Shown here piece after piece: positions 54,548 to 63,131 of a stretch of 64,000 bases of DNA. The notes beneath the pieces are model-generated. The model made no database searches. It was not told the DNA's origin and worked only from the letters and a program-made list of their open reading frames with translations. The stretch comes from Evansella caseinilytica. GTDB lineage: Bacteria; Bacillota; Bacilli; Bacillales; Salisediminibacteriaceae. Within the stretch, counting starts at the first letter, position 1. Every line of letters starts with the position of its first letter. The position numbers and the translations under genes are program-made. The DNA lies in assembly GCF_900107275.1 (NCBI RefSeq), contig NZ_FNPI01000012.1, forward strand, positions 62,001-126,000. Direction: 5' to 3'.

Positions 54548-55288
54548 ATGTATACGATTTTACTTGTTGAAGATGAGAAATGGGTGCGAACCGCCATTTG
54601 CAAGGTGATTGAAAAAACCGGTCTTCCGTTTCGGATAGAGGAAGCAGCCAACGGTATGGAAGCGTTGGATAGGCTGATGAGCGGCAGCACCGACCTTGTC
54701 TTCACGGATATTCGGATGCCGGTGATGGACGGTCTGGCTTTGGCGAATCAAATCAAGGACAAGGAAATTCGTTCCGACATTATCATCGTCAGCGGATACG
54801 ACGAGTTTGCATATGCCCGGCAGGCGATTCAGCTAGGCGTTTTTGATTATTTGTTAAAGCCTGTGGAGCAGGAAGAGATGGAAAGCTGTTTACAAAAATG
54901 GCTGAATCGGAAAACGGAACATAAGAAGGTAAGCTGGCCCGCCGAGGAAAAAGCTGTGGATGAGCTGTCGCCGGTGGAGCAGGTGATTTTTTTCATTAAG
55001 CAGTCCATGCCGGGGGATGTCAGTTTGAAACAGGCTTCAAAGGCAGTTCATCTGAACGCCAGCTATTTGAGTCAGTTGTTTAAAGAACGCACAGGGAAGA
55101 ATTTCAATGAATATGTGACTGAGCAGCGGATGAACGAAGCGGAGCAATTGTTAAAGCGAACGTCATTGCGAATATCGGAAATCGCAGGTCGCCTGGGTTA
55201 CGCAGACCTTGCTTATTTTACAAACGCCTTTAAAAAATTTTTCGGCGTGACGCCGTCAACCTACCGTAAACGAGCGGAAAAACTTTGA
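54548..55288 (+). CDS. YesN-like response regulator with AraC DNA-binding domain
   Basis: 246 residues. Receiver: LLVEDEKWVRTAI, Asp in VFTDIRMPVMDG (about 54), LLKPVEQEEM. C-terminal AraC double helix-turn-helix (about 150-243): LKQASKAVHLNASYLSQLFKE and ISEIAGRLGYADLAYFTNAFKK. ATG 54548 follows GGAG at 9 nt. With the kinase it probably senses the TRAP ligand and activates dctQMP. Confidence 0.9.
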   Translation: MYTILLVEDEKWVRTAICKVIEKTGLPFRIEEAANGMEALDRLMSGSTDLVFTDIRMPVMDGLALANQIKDKEIRSDIIIVSGYDEFAYARQAIQLGVFDYLLKPVEQEEMESCLQKWLNRKTEHKKVSWPAEEKAVDELSPVEQVIFFIKQSMPGDVSLKQASKAVHLNASYLSQLFKERTGKNFNEYVTEQRMNEAEQLLKRTSLRISEIAGRLGYADLAYFTNAFKKFFGVTPSTYRKRAEKL

Positions 55289-55710
55289 TACTATCGGAGC
55301 CGCGGTTTCCATTTTTGCGGAAGGAAACGCGCTGTTTTCCCAGGGGTTCGTTGACATCGCATGGCAGTCATCTTTCTCTCCAAAGGGGAAGGATGGCTGT
55401 TTGCTTTGTTCATGCGACGAGGAATATTCCTGAAGCAGGGCGTGGTGAAAATATTCGTTTTCGTTTCACCTTCGCTAATGCTGTCAGTAGTCATCCTCCA
55501 CGATTCTTCCTGGATATTTTAGAAATACTGCAGTCTAGTATAAAACGAAAATAGTAATGGTCGTTTAGTAGTTCTTTTATCGTAATTTCACCAACACTTC
55601 GCTCTTTTAGTAAAAAAGGATTGTTTATTTGGGAATATATGATATTTTTGGCTCTTCGCTATTTGGTATGAGAATAGAGAAAAAATCATCGAACCATCGT
55701 CGATTTGACA

Positions 55711-55801
55711 TGGAGCCTCTGCGGGCATGACACACTAGCCAAGCCACCAGTATCATGGGATATTGGCTTTCGCTATTCATGCGATCATGCCCGCCACTCC
55801 A
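55711..55801. repeat. Structured inverted-repeat element of unknown role
   Basis: GCGGGCATGA (55721-55730) and TCATGCCCGC (55785-55794) are perfect arms. TGGAG (55711) and CTCCA (55797) extend the stem after a bulge. AAGCCA...TGGCTT and TATC...GATA form an inner hairpin. It lies in a 600-bp gene-free stretch (55289-55890) where nothing else is evident. Confidence 0.5.
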
Positions 55802-55890
55802 TATAAAATCTCCAAGTCTATTCTTCCTTTCCACATGATTTAGCGAGGAAGCATATTTTTTATAATATCTTAAAGGAGTTGATTGATTAC

Positions 55891-56448
55891 ATGAAACAAT
55901 TCATGTCAAAAACAGTATTAGGTTTGCTCTTATTACTTACCATTGGGACAATCTTAGGTTTGAATCCAATATCTGCCGAATTCACTCATAAAGCGGGAGA
56001 TATTTTAGTAACTAAATCTACTAATTGTAAAAGTGGTGCAAAATGTACTGGTATAACAGGACATTCAGGAATTGTGCTTAATAATGGTAAAGTGTTACAT
56101 ATTCAAGGTCCAGGATATAAAGCAGATACTATTTCTATTAGTGAGTGGTATTCTGATTACAAATCAACTAAAGTTGTTCGTCCTAATAAAGCTTCTCAAG
56201 GAAAAGATGCTGCAACTTGGGCCTATAAGTTCTATGTAAAAGGTTCAGGTAAAAATTATAAATATGATGTTAATACAACTTTAAGTGGAAAAGATAAAAC
56301 TTATTGTTCAAAATTAGTTTGGCAGGCTTATAAGAATGGTGCTGACAAAAATTTGACAGGATACACACCAGGTATACGCACTCCATATGATTTTGTAGAT
56401 TACGCTTGGTGGAATGGACATAAAGTCGTCCGAATTGTAAATTGGTAA
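55891..56448 (+). CDS. Secreted NlpC/P60-superfamily (YiiX-like) cysteine hydrolase
   Basis: About 185 residues. The signal peptide MKQFMSKTVLGLLLLLTIG ends near ISAEFT. The mature part shows the permuted papain-like pattern: His in TGITGHSGIVLNN and Cys in KDKTYCSKLVWQAYKNG, with KAGDILVTKS at the start. These enzymes cleave amide or peptidoglycan bonds. ATG 55891 follows AAAGGAG; TTG 55879 overlaps it. Much more AT-rich than its neighbours, hinting at transfer. Confidence 0.78.
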   Translation: MKQFMSKTVLGLLLLLTIGTILGLNPISAEFTHKAGDILVTKSTNCKSGAKCTGITGHSGIVLNNGKVLHIQGPGYKADTISISEWYSDYKSTKVVRPNKASQGKDAATWAYKFYVKGSGKNYKYDVNTTLSGKDKTYCSKLVWQAYKNGADKNLTGYTPGIRTPYDFVDYAWWNGHKVVRIVNW

Positions 56449-56488
56449 ATCTCATTTTTAACAAGTTTTCTTAAAAATCTTTTTAGAA

Positions 56489-56535
56489 TCGAACAGAAAC
56501 CGGGACCATTGTCCTCGTTTCTGTTCGACAAAAAC
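56489..56535 (+). terminator. Rho-independent terminator
   Basis: TCGAACAGAAAC (56489-56500) pairs perfectly with GTTTCTGTTCGA (56517-56528). It ends the NlpC-like gene and may also serve the convergent hydrolase. Confidence 0.8.
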
Positions 56536-56601
56536 ATCCCCCATTATTAAAAAACTATATTCATATTGCAATAGTTTTCCAGCTAGTCCGTTCATGACTC
56601 C

Positions 56602-57361
56602 TCACAAAAAATCATCTATTTTCCCGATCACATCTTTTAAAATATCGATGGAATCAACAGCATGGTGATGTTGATCGAGGCTGTGGTTCGCTCCCGGGAT
56701 TAAATGGAGTGTCAACTTCTGATTGAGCTTCAACGGATGCAATTTTTCCTCGATGTAGCACGGGTCCTCGTCGCCGATAAAGCACATTCCTTGATGACGA
56801 CAGTTTAATAATCCATCGTAAACATCGGATCGCTGCAACAACGGGGTAAGCCAGATCGCTTTTGCATCCTTGTAATGGCGGTTGGCTAATAATTGCGACA
56901 AGGCGATCGTTCCAATGGATTTCGCTGTGAAAACATAGTTTGCGTATGATTTTTTTACTAGAATAGAATCTATCACCGTCTGAACATCTTCAGCAAACTG
57001 TTTCTCACTTAATGAAGTTAACAATTCCTTTGGATATCGATAATTGACATGCAGGATATCAAAGCCTTTATTGAAAAAGACTCCGGTGGTATAGTATAGC
57101 AGCGGAGCTTGCGTGGAATATCCGGCACCGGGAAGAAGAATCGCCAGCTCGTTTGCTTCCCCCGCTTGTTTATAAAACGTGTAAGTGTGTGTTCAAAAAG
57201 ATCGTTTTTTATCTTTTTGAACACACGATGCATTCTTTCAAACCGGCTATGAGTGGTTTTCTCGTAGACGGTTGCATCGAGCGGAACCATTGCCTTTTTG
57301 AGCAAACTCTGTAAGGTATTTTTCTGTTGCCGCATACCGCTTCATTAGTAGTTATCTTCAT
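56602..57361 (-). pseudogene. Alpha/beta hydrolase gene interrupted by element A5
   Basis: AAGGGATAACA precedes ATG 57361, which gives MKITTNEAVCGNRKIPY and is then broken by element A5. From 57180 the frame resumes as TFYKQAGEANELAILLPGAG and runs to KDVIGKIDDFL. Deleting 57181-57310 rejoins IPY to TFYK in frame. The nucleophile is likely Ser in FTAKSIGTIALS, and PGANHSLDQ holds the catalytic His. Restored length is about 210 residues. In its present state the frame enters the element and meets TAA. Confidence 0.85.
57185..57310 (+). mobile_element. Family A palindromic element, copy A5 (126 bp), inside a hydrolase gene
   Basis: Begins GTGTGTGTTCAAAAAGATCG and ends CTTTTTGAGCAAACTCT. GTAA precedes (57181-57184) and follows (57311-57314). 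It is the shortest copy, lacking the central modules of A1, and still folds on itself (GATGCA...TGCATC, GAGTGGTTTTCTC). It is the clearest evidence that the family moves. Confidence 0.9.
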
Positions 57362-57551
57362 TGTTATCCCTTCCCTGTATTCCGCTTATTTGATTTTTTT
57401 CTATGAACTTACTGTATCATTTTTAGCAGGCGGAAAAAACATGCAAAAGCTTGCAGGCGTTCCTGGTTATTATGCGATGATCGACAATATTTTTGCTGTT
57501 CGCCGGTGGAACCAAAATACTGGCTATAGTTAAAGAGAAGGAGGAAAATAA

Positions 57552-58082
57552 ATGTTTCATTCATTATCCAATTTGCAAAACGGAACGAAGCGACAAAGAC
57601 AAGCATATGCAGCGATCACAGAGCTAGGAGTCTTTGCTGACCTGGCAGAGTATCAGCCGGTTCTGTGCGGTACCATCCCGCTGAACATCGACGTTGAAGG
57701 TTCTGATCTGGACATCATCATGGAAGTGGCTGATTTGATCCGCTATGAACATCGGCTGCAAGCATTGTACGGCAAGCTGGAAGCTTTCAGTTTAAAAAAA
57801 ACGCGCATAAGAGAACGAAATGTTGTGAAAGCGAACTTTTTGTTTCAAGACTTTGAATTTGAGCTGTTCGGACAACATCAGCCGGTTTTTCAACAATATG
57901 CCTACTTGCACATGGTGATTGAAGAAGCCTTGTTGAGGGAGGAGGCAGGGTTGCGGGAGAAAATTGTCCGACTGAAGCAAAAGGGTGTCAAAACGGAGCC
58001 CGCATTTTGCGAGATTCTCGGCTTGGAAGGTGATCCTTATGAGGCGCTGTTGGAGTACGGACGGAAAAACGGGATCATATAG
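57552..58082 (+). CDS. DUF4269 protein (nucleotidyltransferase-like)
   Basis: 176 residues matching DUF4269: LQNGTKRQRQAYAAITELG, then PVLCGTIPLNIDVEGSDLDI with the Gly and Asp-x-Asp pattern of a nucleotidyltransferase fold, and FLFQDFEFELFGQ. Function is unknown. GAGAAGGAGG precedes the ATG. The gap 57362-57551 probably holds divergent promoters for this gene and the interrupted hydrolase. Confidence 0.83.
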   Translation: MFHSLSNLQNGTKRQRQAYAAITELGVFADLAEYQPVLCGTIPLNIDVEGSDLDIIMEVADLIRYEHRLQALYGKLEAFSLKKTRIRERNVVKANFLFQDFEFELFGQHQPVFQQYAYLHMVIEEALLREEAGLREKIVRLKQKGVKTEPAFCEILGLEGDPYEALLEYGRKNGII

Positions 58083-58398
58083 GGGAGGGGGAGAGCGGCG
58101 AAGAAATGATAATTAAAAATAAATTAAATAACGTTTTAGCGGTAATGGAAAACAATAAATAAATATAAATCGCGCCTTTTAATAGGGAATCGCAAAGCTC
58201 GGAAGTTATAACTGGAGCATCTTTTCATTCCGTTTTTTTTTTTTCGAAAACTCACAGCGCATGGCATACACTCTTCTGAAATCAGCTTTCCTGCTTTCGC
58301 CATCAGCAAGCCGGATTTTTCCCTGTGATTTTGCCTGAGAAAGCAGTAACCGTATCCCTTTGGGTGAATATCATGTAGTGGAAAGGAGATGGGCTCAG

Positions 58399-58767
58399 AT
58401 GTCAGAAGAAAGAAATCATTTTCATCGTAAACTGTATGATCAATGCAAGCAATATACTTATTATCATGTCATGTTGACGATGCAGGACGGAACGGCAGTG
58501 GACGCGATTATTGAAGATGTTGCCGATGACGGTATTCACGCATTGATTGGAGAAGAAGCGATGGATCGTCAAAGTGAAATGGAGTTAGCTTCCAATGACA
58601 GGCAGTATTACGGAGGATACGGGGGCTACGGCTATCCGGGAAGAGGAAGATACCGCCGCTACGGCCGGCAATTCATCCCGTTTGCCAGCTTAGCTGCACT
58701 TGCGTTATTGCCGTATGCTTTCCTGCCCTACTATCCACCATATCCGTACTATCCGCCTTACTATTAG
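58399..58767 (+). CDS. Small protein with Tyr/Pro/Gly-rich tail
   Basis: 122 residues. The N-terminal half (YHVMLTMQDGTAVDAIIEDV) is predicted beta-rich; then YYGGYGGYGYPGRGRYRRYG, a hydrophobic stretch LAALALLPYAFL and a tail PYYPPYPYYPPYY. Similar tails occur in Bacillus envelope or spore-associated proteins, but the family is not recognised. ATG 58399 lies downstream of AAAGGAG. The TAG stop straddles the junction with element A6. The gap 58083-58398 holds no other gene. Confidence 0.65.
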   Translation: MSEERNHFHRKLYDQCKQYTYYHVMLTMQDGTAVDAIIEDVADDGIHALIGEEAMDRQSEMELASNDRQYYGGYGGYGYPGRGRYRRYGRQFIPFASLAALALLPYAFLPYYPPYPYYPPYY

Positions 58768-59083
58768 TGCTTGTTCAAAAAGATCGGTTTTTATCTTTTT
58801 GAACAAGCACGATGCAATAGGTGGAGCCGATGCATTCTTTTCAGGCCGGCTGTGAGTGGTTTTCTCGGAGCCAGGATGGCGACATTCCGCCGTTGCTCAC
58901 AGGACGTGAGCGGTACTTAGGCGGAATTGGAGGATGGCGACATTCCGCCGTTGCTCACAAATGCAACCTGAATGTGCTTCGTCGAGTCAATTTGCGTCGA
59001 GTAACCGCAGACGCAGGACGTGAGCGGTACTTAGGCGGAATTGGGCGCATCGTGCGGAAACATTGCCTTTTTGAACACGCTCT
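58767..59083 (+). mobile_element. Family A palindromic element, copy A6 (317 bp)
   Basis: Begins GTGCTTGTTCAAAAAGATCG and ends CTTTTTGAACACGCTCT, flanked by ATTA (58763-58766 and 59084-59087). Longest copy: a segment with GGATGGCGACATTCCGCC occurs twice, as does GACGTGAGCGGTACTTAGG. A degenerate left end (GTTATTTATTCAAAAAGATC) follows the right repeat, as after A1. Confidence 0.87.
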
Positions 59084-59283
59084 ATTAGTTATTTATTCAA
59101 AAAGATCGCTAACTATCACAAACAGTCTGCAGACGAGACGTGCGGCTGTCATAAAGCGGGTACTTGCCCCTTTTATGGCGGCTGCTTTTGATTTCAACGT
59201 TGTTTTAAGATATTCCTTGAATATACATGGATTGGGAAGTAATATTACAATATAACAAAGAAAAAATGCGCATACAAGTGACC

Positions 59284-59320
59284 ACTCTTGAAAAGGGTAT
59301 TTGGCGACTTTTTTCAAGAG
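59284..59320. terminator. Hairpin upstream of murG2
   Basis: CTCTTGAAAA (59284-59293) pairs with TTTTCAAGAG (59311-59320). There is no T-run on the plus side; AAAAAATGCGC occurs as a direct repeat before and after it. It might act in the leader of murG2 or for transcription from the right. Confidence 0.45.
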
Positions 59321-59374
59321 CCACAAAAAAATGCGCTCATCGATAGCTTATCATGTTTTTAGGAGGCATTACCT

Positions 59375-60436
59375 TTGAAAAAGACGATTGTTTTTACGGG
59401 TGGCGGCTCAGCAGGCCATGTTACACCTAATATTGCGATTATTAACGAAATGGACGACAGCAAGTGGGACATCCGTTACATAGGATCAAAACAAGGGATT
59501 GAAAAAGAGCTGATAACAAAGCGAAATATTCCATACTATGAAATTTCCAGTGGGAAATTAAGAAGATATTTGGATGCGGAAAATGTAATCGATGTGTTCA
59601 GAGTGCTTAAAGGCTGTATGGAAGCGCGAAGAACGTTGAAAAAAATCAAACCTGAGCTCGTTTTTTCAAAAGGGGGGTTCGTCTCTGTACCGGTAATCAT
59701 TGCCGCAAGATCACTGAAAATCCCGATCCTGATTCACGAAAGTGATTTAACTCCGGGACTTGCCAATAAAATTTCCCAGCGATTTGCTACAAAAATTTTT
59801 ACTTCGTTTGAAGAAACAAAACAATTTTTTCCCCAGGAGAAGACGACGGTTATCGGCTCTCCCATCCGGAAGGAAATTTTAACAGGGGATGCGCAGAAGG
59901 GAAGAGAATTTCTCGGATTTCATGATGGGCGGCCGGTATTGACGATGATGGGCGGCAGTTTAGGCGCTAAAAAAATTAATGAGGCGGTCCGTGAATCGAT
60001 CCATGAACTGACGGAAAAATATCAGCTTGTACATCTATGCGGAAAAGGAAACCGAGACGAAAGCATGGCGAATCTGCCCGGCTATAAGCAATATGAATAT
60101 GTCAATGAAGAGTTGGCTGACGTTCTGGCAGCAACTGATTATGTGATAACCCGGGGCGGCTCCAATGCGATTTTTGAATTTCTCGCATTGAACATTCCGA
60201 TGATTATCGTGCCGTTGACAAAAAAACAAAGCCGGGGCGATCAAATCTTGAATGCCAAGTCGTTTGAGGAAAAAGGGTTCGCAATCATGCTGGAAGAAGA
60301 ATATCTGACACCGCAGACGCTGACTACGCAATTAGAAAACCTCCGCCAGCAACGAGAGACGATGCAACGGACAATGGCGGCATCTAAACAAGGAAATGGT
60401 TTGCAGTCAATTTTGGAAGAGATCGAAAAAGTGTGA
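59375..60436 (+). CDS. murG: UDP-GlcNAc:lipid I GlcNAc transferase, second MurG
   Basis: 353 residues, GT28 family. KTIVFTGGGSAGHVTPNIAI is the N-terminal lipid-side loop, FSKGGFVSVPVIIAARSL and PILIHESDLTPGLANK follow, and the donor-site GGSLGAKKINEAV and RGGSNAIFEFLALNIPMI are present. It adds GlcNAc to lipid I in peptidoglycan synthesis. It lies outside any cell-division cluster and resembles the additional MurG found in Bacillus cereus relatives. TTG 59375 follows AGGAGG. Confidence 0.92.
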   Translation: MKKTIVFTGGGSAGHVTPNIAIINEMDDSKWDIRYIGSKQGIEKELITKRNIPYYEISSGKLRRYLDAENVIDVFRVLKGCMEARRTLKKIKPELVFSKGGFVSVPVIIAARSLKIPILIHESDLTPGLANKISQRFATKIFTSFEETKQFFPQEKTTVIGSPIRKEILTGDAQKGREFLGFHDGRPVLTMMGGSLGAKKINEAVRESIHELTEKYQLVHLCGKGNRDESMANLPGYKQYEYVNEELADVLAATDYVITRGGSNAIFEFLALNIPMIIVPLTKKQSRGDQILNAKSFEEKGFAIMLEEEYLTPQTLTTQLENLRQQRETMQRTMAASKQGNGLQSILEEIEKV

Positions 60437-60508
60437 TGAGCATGGAGAATGACGGCAGCTGATAAGGCGAGCAGTGAATAGATCTCATCGTGGGAGAAAA
60501 TGTTGTAA

Positions 60509-60660
60509 AGCGGTCGAACGGTAACAAATAGGAGCTATCGTGAACGAAAAAAGTTTCAGAGCGGTCGAACGTAAAAGAATAGCGCCTAATCGTGAAGCGA
60601 AACGGTTGCGAAGCGTCCGAATGTTAAAGAATAGCACCTAATTGTGAAGGAAAAAGGGTT
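60509..60660. repeat. Imperfect tandem repeat, unit about 51-53 bp, three copies
   Basis: Units start at 60509, 60560 and 60612 with AGCGGTCGAACG, AGCGGTCGAACG and AGCGTCCGAATG. Each continues with AATAG and then CTAATCGTGAA or close variants. A weaker fourth unit may precede (GTGAATAG...CATCGTG, 60475-60492). It lies in a gene-free stretch (60437-61247). Confidence 0.65.
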
Positions 60661-60758
60661 CCTGAAGCAAGTGCAAGAAAAATTCCTCTTGGAAATCGGC
60701 GGAAAATCCGAACAAATAACTGAAAAAAATGTTAAAATGATGCAAGTGCTTTCGCTTC

Positions 60759-60863
60759 GGCGGAATTATTACCAATATCGGCGGGATTATCAGCTGAATT
60801 GACGGGATTAGTTTCTATATCGGCGGAATTCCTGATCAAAATGACGGGAAAAACTTAAAAGAA
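60759..60863. repeat. Tandem repeat of 21 bp, five units
   Basis: Units at 60759, 60780, 60801, 60822 and 60843 begin GGCGGAATT, GGCGGGATT, GACGGGATT, GGCGGAATT and GACGGGAAA, exactly 21 bp apart. The core GRCGGRATT is conserved while the rest varies. No ORF with start and ribosome site spans it. Confidence 0.75.
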
Positions 60864-61042
60864 TCACCATTTCCGTGCCAAGCCATATCATTATTATTAC
60901 TGGAATCGGTAGGGAAAGGGAGAATATGCATTAAAGTATATCGTTGATGAAGAAACCAGTACTGATATCCTTTTATTCAATCCGGTTTCGACAACAATTG
61001 GCGGGAGAACGACAAAAAGCCATCATTTTGCTAATAACATTG

Positions 61043-61070
61043 TCATTTCCTGCGCTTGCCCAGGAAATGA
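61043..61070. terminator. Perfect hairpin in the murG2-yqeG gap
   Basis: TCATTTCCTG (61043-61052) and CAGGAAATGA (61061-61070) are perfect arms with an 8-nt loop. No T-run follows on the plus strand, so its role is uncertain. Confidence 0.45.
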
Positions 61071-61177
61071 TGGATTTCCATGCCCGCGGTCTCGCTGCCG
61101 TTTGCACATCACAGCTGGAAACGGCGGGCCGTTAGCCTTGTACGCAATTTCTTAATATTCTGTTTTTAAATAAAACG

Positions 61178-61208
61178 CGATGCCTCCATTCCGGACGGCA
61201 TCGTTTTT
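61178..61208 (+). terminator. Rho-independent terminator
   Basis: CGATGCC (61178-61184) pairs with GGCATCG (61197-61203), followed by TTTTT. It lies just past the 3' end of yqeG and faces it. Confidence 0.65.
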
Positions 61209-61247
61209 CCACTTCTCTTCACAACTCTACCGACGGCTGGCTTCAAC

Positions 61248-61730
61248 TTACCATCTTCGCCGGATCAATGTTTCCAACTTCCGTTTTAACGCTACATTCC
61301 ATGGTTCATGCTCAGGATTTACCGGATGGACAAGCACGGTTTTCATTCCGAGCCGCTTTCCGCACCAGACATCTGTAAAAAGCTGATCTCCAAGAAACAG
61401 GCTCGTTTCCGGAACGGCGTTTTGCTCTTCCATGATACCTTTGATTTTTGTCGTTGCCGGTTTGTTGGCCATTCCGTATCCTGGTATTCCATACGGCTCT
61501 GTAAACCGGTCCACGCGCCCCTGGCTGTTATTGGACAAAATGATTAACTGAATGTCATACTCTCTCAATGACTTCAGCCAGTTTTCGAATTTTTTATCTC
61601 CCAGCTTCCCATGGCCGGTCAATGTGCTGTCCAAGTCGGAAAAAATATGTTTAACGCGCTGCTCCTCCAGCCAGTTCAATTTAATATCAGAAAAGTGCTC
61701 GAATAAAAAATCCGGTTTGAAATAACTCAT
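61248..61730 (-). CDS. yqeG: HAD-family phosphatase YqeG
   Basis: 160 residues. DxDxT motif in HIFSDLDSTLTGHG (about 30), then LIILSNNSQGRV, ATTKIKGIMEE and LFLGDQLFTDVWCGKRLG, the YqeG/GEP4 pattern. Relatives dephosphorylate phosphatidylglycerophosphate. ATG 61730 (MSYFKPDFLFEHFSDIKLNW) is the conserved start; upstream codons read through a family A fragment. Confidence 0.9.
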   Translation of the reverse strand: MSYFKPDFLFEHFSDIKLNWLEEQRVKHIFSDLDSTLTGHGKLGDKKFENWLKSLREYDIQLIILSNNSQGRVDRFTEPYGIPGYGMANKPATTKIKGIMEEQNAVPETSLFLGDQLFTDVWCGKRLGMKTVLVHPVNPEHEPWNVALKRKLETLIRRRW

Positions 61731-61785
61731 TATGCTCTCACTTTCTCTCGTTATTTTTCGTACATCTATTTTTTCATTATGATCA

Positions 61786-61823
61786 TGTTCAAAAAGAGAA
61801 AAACGAACTTTTTGAACAAACAC
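61786..61823 (-). repeat. Solo left-end hairpin of a family A element
   Basis: GTTCAAAAAG (61788-61797) and CTTTTTGAACAAACAC (61808-61823) reproduce the outer hairpin in reverse orientation. TATTAG follows as in other copies, but the other end is missing. It lies upstream of yqeG; the rest of 61824-62043 shows no gene. Confidence 0.6.
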
Positions 61824-62043
61824 TATTAGTATAGACGATCTCCGGTATGAATACCACTTTTCTTCATCCGATTTTTCACTGCATCACTGTCAGACCTGGC
61901 CGGCAGCGTACTGATTCCCCTATTTTCCACCCGTCGTTATACATGTCAAGCCAATGCCCTCGCTGCCATCCAACCGGTGGAAATAATCTGCAGCTGTTTA
62001 GGAGAAAATAACAGCGTTAATAATGAACCTTGGAGGGATGACA

Positions 62044-62412
62044 ATGGACAGACAGGAGAGAGACACAATAACGATAAAGGATGATGGCGGACACGAAAAA
62101 AATTTTCAAGTGGAAGCGCAGTTCGAGATGAATAACCAATCATACGCACTTATTACAGGGGATACAGAAACATTGCTGATGCGCATTATCGACGAAGACG
62201 AAGAACAGTATCTTGTAGGTATCACCGATCCGGAGGAAAAGCGGGCGATCTTGGATGCTTATCAAATAGCGGTGGAAGCCAATCCTGCAGATGATGAACA
62301 GTCTGCAATGAAACAGGAAGACAACGGCGAAGCAACGAAAGCGACTAAGAAGAAACGGGTGATTCAGTCGGAGGAAATGCGTTATGAACATGCCGATGAA
62401 ATATACGAGTAA
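62044..62412 (+). CDS. DUF1292-family protein
   Basis: 122 residues. An acidic beta-rich core, ITIKDDGGHEKNFQVEAQFE and MNNQSYALITG with DEDEEQYLVGITDPEEK, matches DUF1292 (YrzB-like). A charged linker and KATKKKRVIQSEEMRYEH follow. ATG 62044 lies 6 nt after GGAGGG; ATG 62038 is too close. Function unknown. Confidence 0.8.
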   Translation: MDRQERDTITIKDDGGHEKNFQVEAQFEMNNQSYALITGDTETLLMRIIDEDEEQYLVGITDPEEKRAILDAYQIAVEANPADDEQSAMKQEDNGEATKATKKKRVIQSEEMRYEHADEIYE

Positions 62413-62536
62413 CAACATAGTTATCATACCAGTGAAGCACGTATGCCGAAAAAATACTTGCATTGTTTCGTATGGAAGCTGGTTTTTTGCCAACACTATT
62501 CAGGGGAAATCCCAATAAATTAATGGAGGTAAGATA

Positions 62537-63103
62537 ATGAACTATGCAGCACATGAGATATTGGAAATGTCTGAAGCGTTGCGGGTGAAAGCGGCGGAGA
62601 TTGAGCAGCATGGCATGTATGTGAACCAATGCCAGGATCAGCAGTTGAAAAATATTTTATCCAAGCATCAACAAATCATGTCGAACTCCTACCAGCAAGG
62701 AATCAGCTTAATGAATGGAAAAGGGGCGCAAATCACTCATCGCAGTCCGAATTTCAGCGGACAGTATTCTGCAGGCATGCACCAGCAGGCAACGATGTCG
62801 GCACCGATCACAAATACCAGCACACTGGCCGATCAGACGATTGCAACGCTTGCTTTGAATACGCATAAGTGCGGTGCGGTGATGGGAATGCAATGGGCAA
62901 ACGAGTGTGCCGATCCGCAGCTGCGCTCTTACCATGTGAACGGCGCTACTATGTGTCAGGAAATGGGTTATGAAATCTGGACGTGGATGAATCAAAACGG
63001 ATACTATCAGCCGCCGGTATTCAGCAGCCAGCAGACGGCTCAAATGACAGGGATGTTTCAGCCGATCAACATGGGGCAACAGCAGATGCAGAATATGCAA
63101 TAG
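62537..63103 (+). CDS. CotF-family spore coat protein
   Basis: 188 residues of the coat F family: helical N-terminus NYAAHEILEMSEALRVKAAE, central LADQTIATLALNTHKCGAVM, and a Gln/Met-rich tail ending GQQQMQNMQ. Coat F-like proteins assemble in the outer spore. The start follows ATGGAGG. This is the best sign that the organism forms spores. Confidence 0.87.
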   Translation: MNYAAHEILEMSEALRVKAAEIEQHGMYVNQCQDQQLKNILSKHQQIMSNSYQQGISLMNGKGAQITHRSPNFSGQYSAGMHQQATMSAPITNTSTLADQTIATLALNTHKCGAVMGMQWANECADPQLRSYHVNGATMCQEMGYEIWTWMNQNGYYQPPVFSSQQTAQMTGMFQPINMGQQQMQNMQ

Positions 63104-63131
63104 CCTGCGGGTCAAATAAAAAATCATTAAA

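Noticed and set aside
57327-57533. 68-codon frame with a hydrophobic start between the hydrolase and DUF4269 genes
   Set aside because: It covers the start of the interrupted hydrolase on the other strand and lacks a ribosome site.
60759-60863. Possible CRISPR array
   Set aside because: The 21-bp units are contiguous without spacers of regular size and no cas genes are present.
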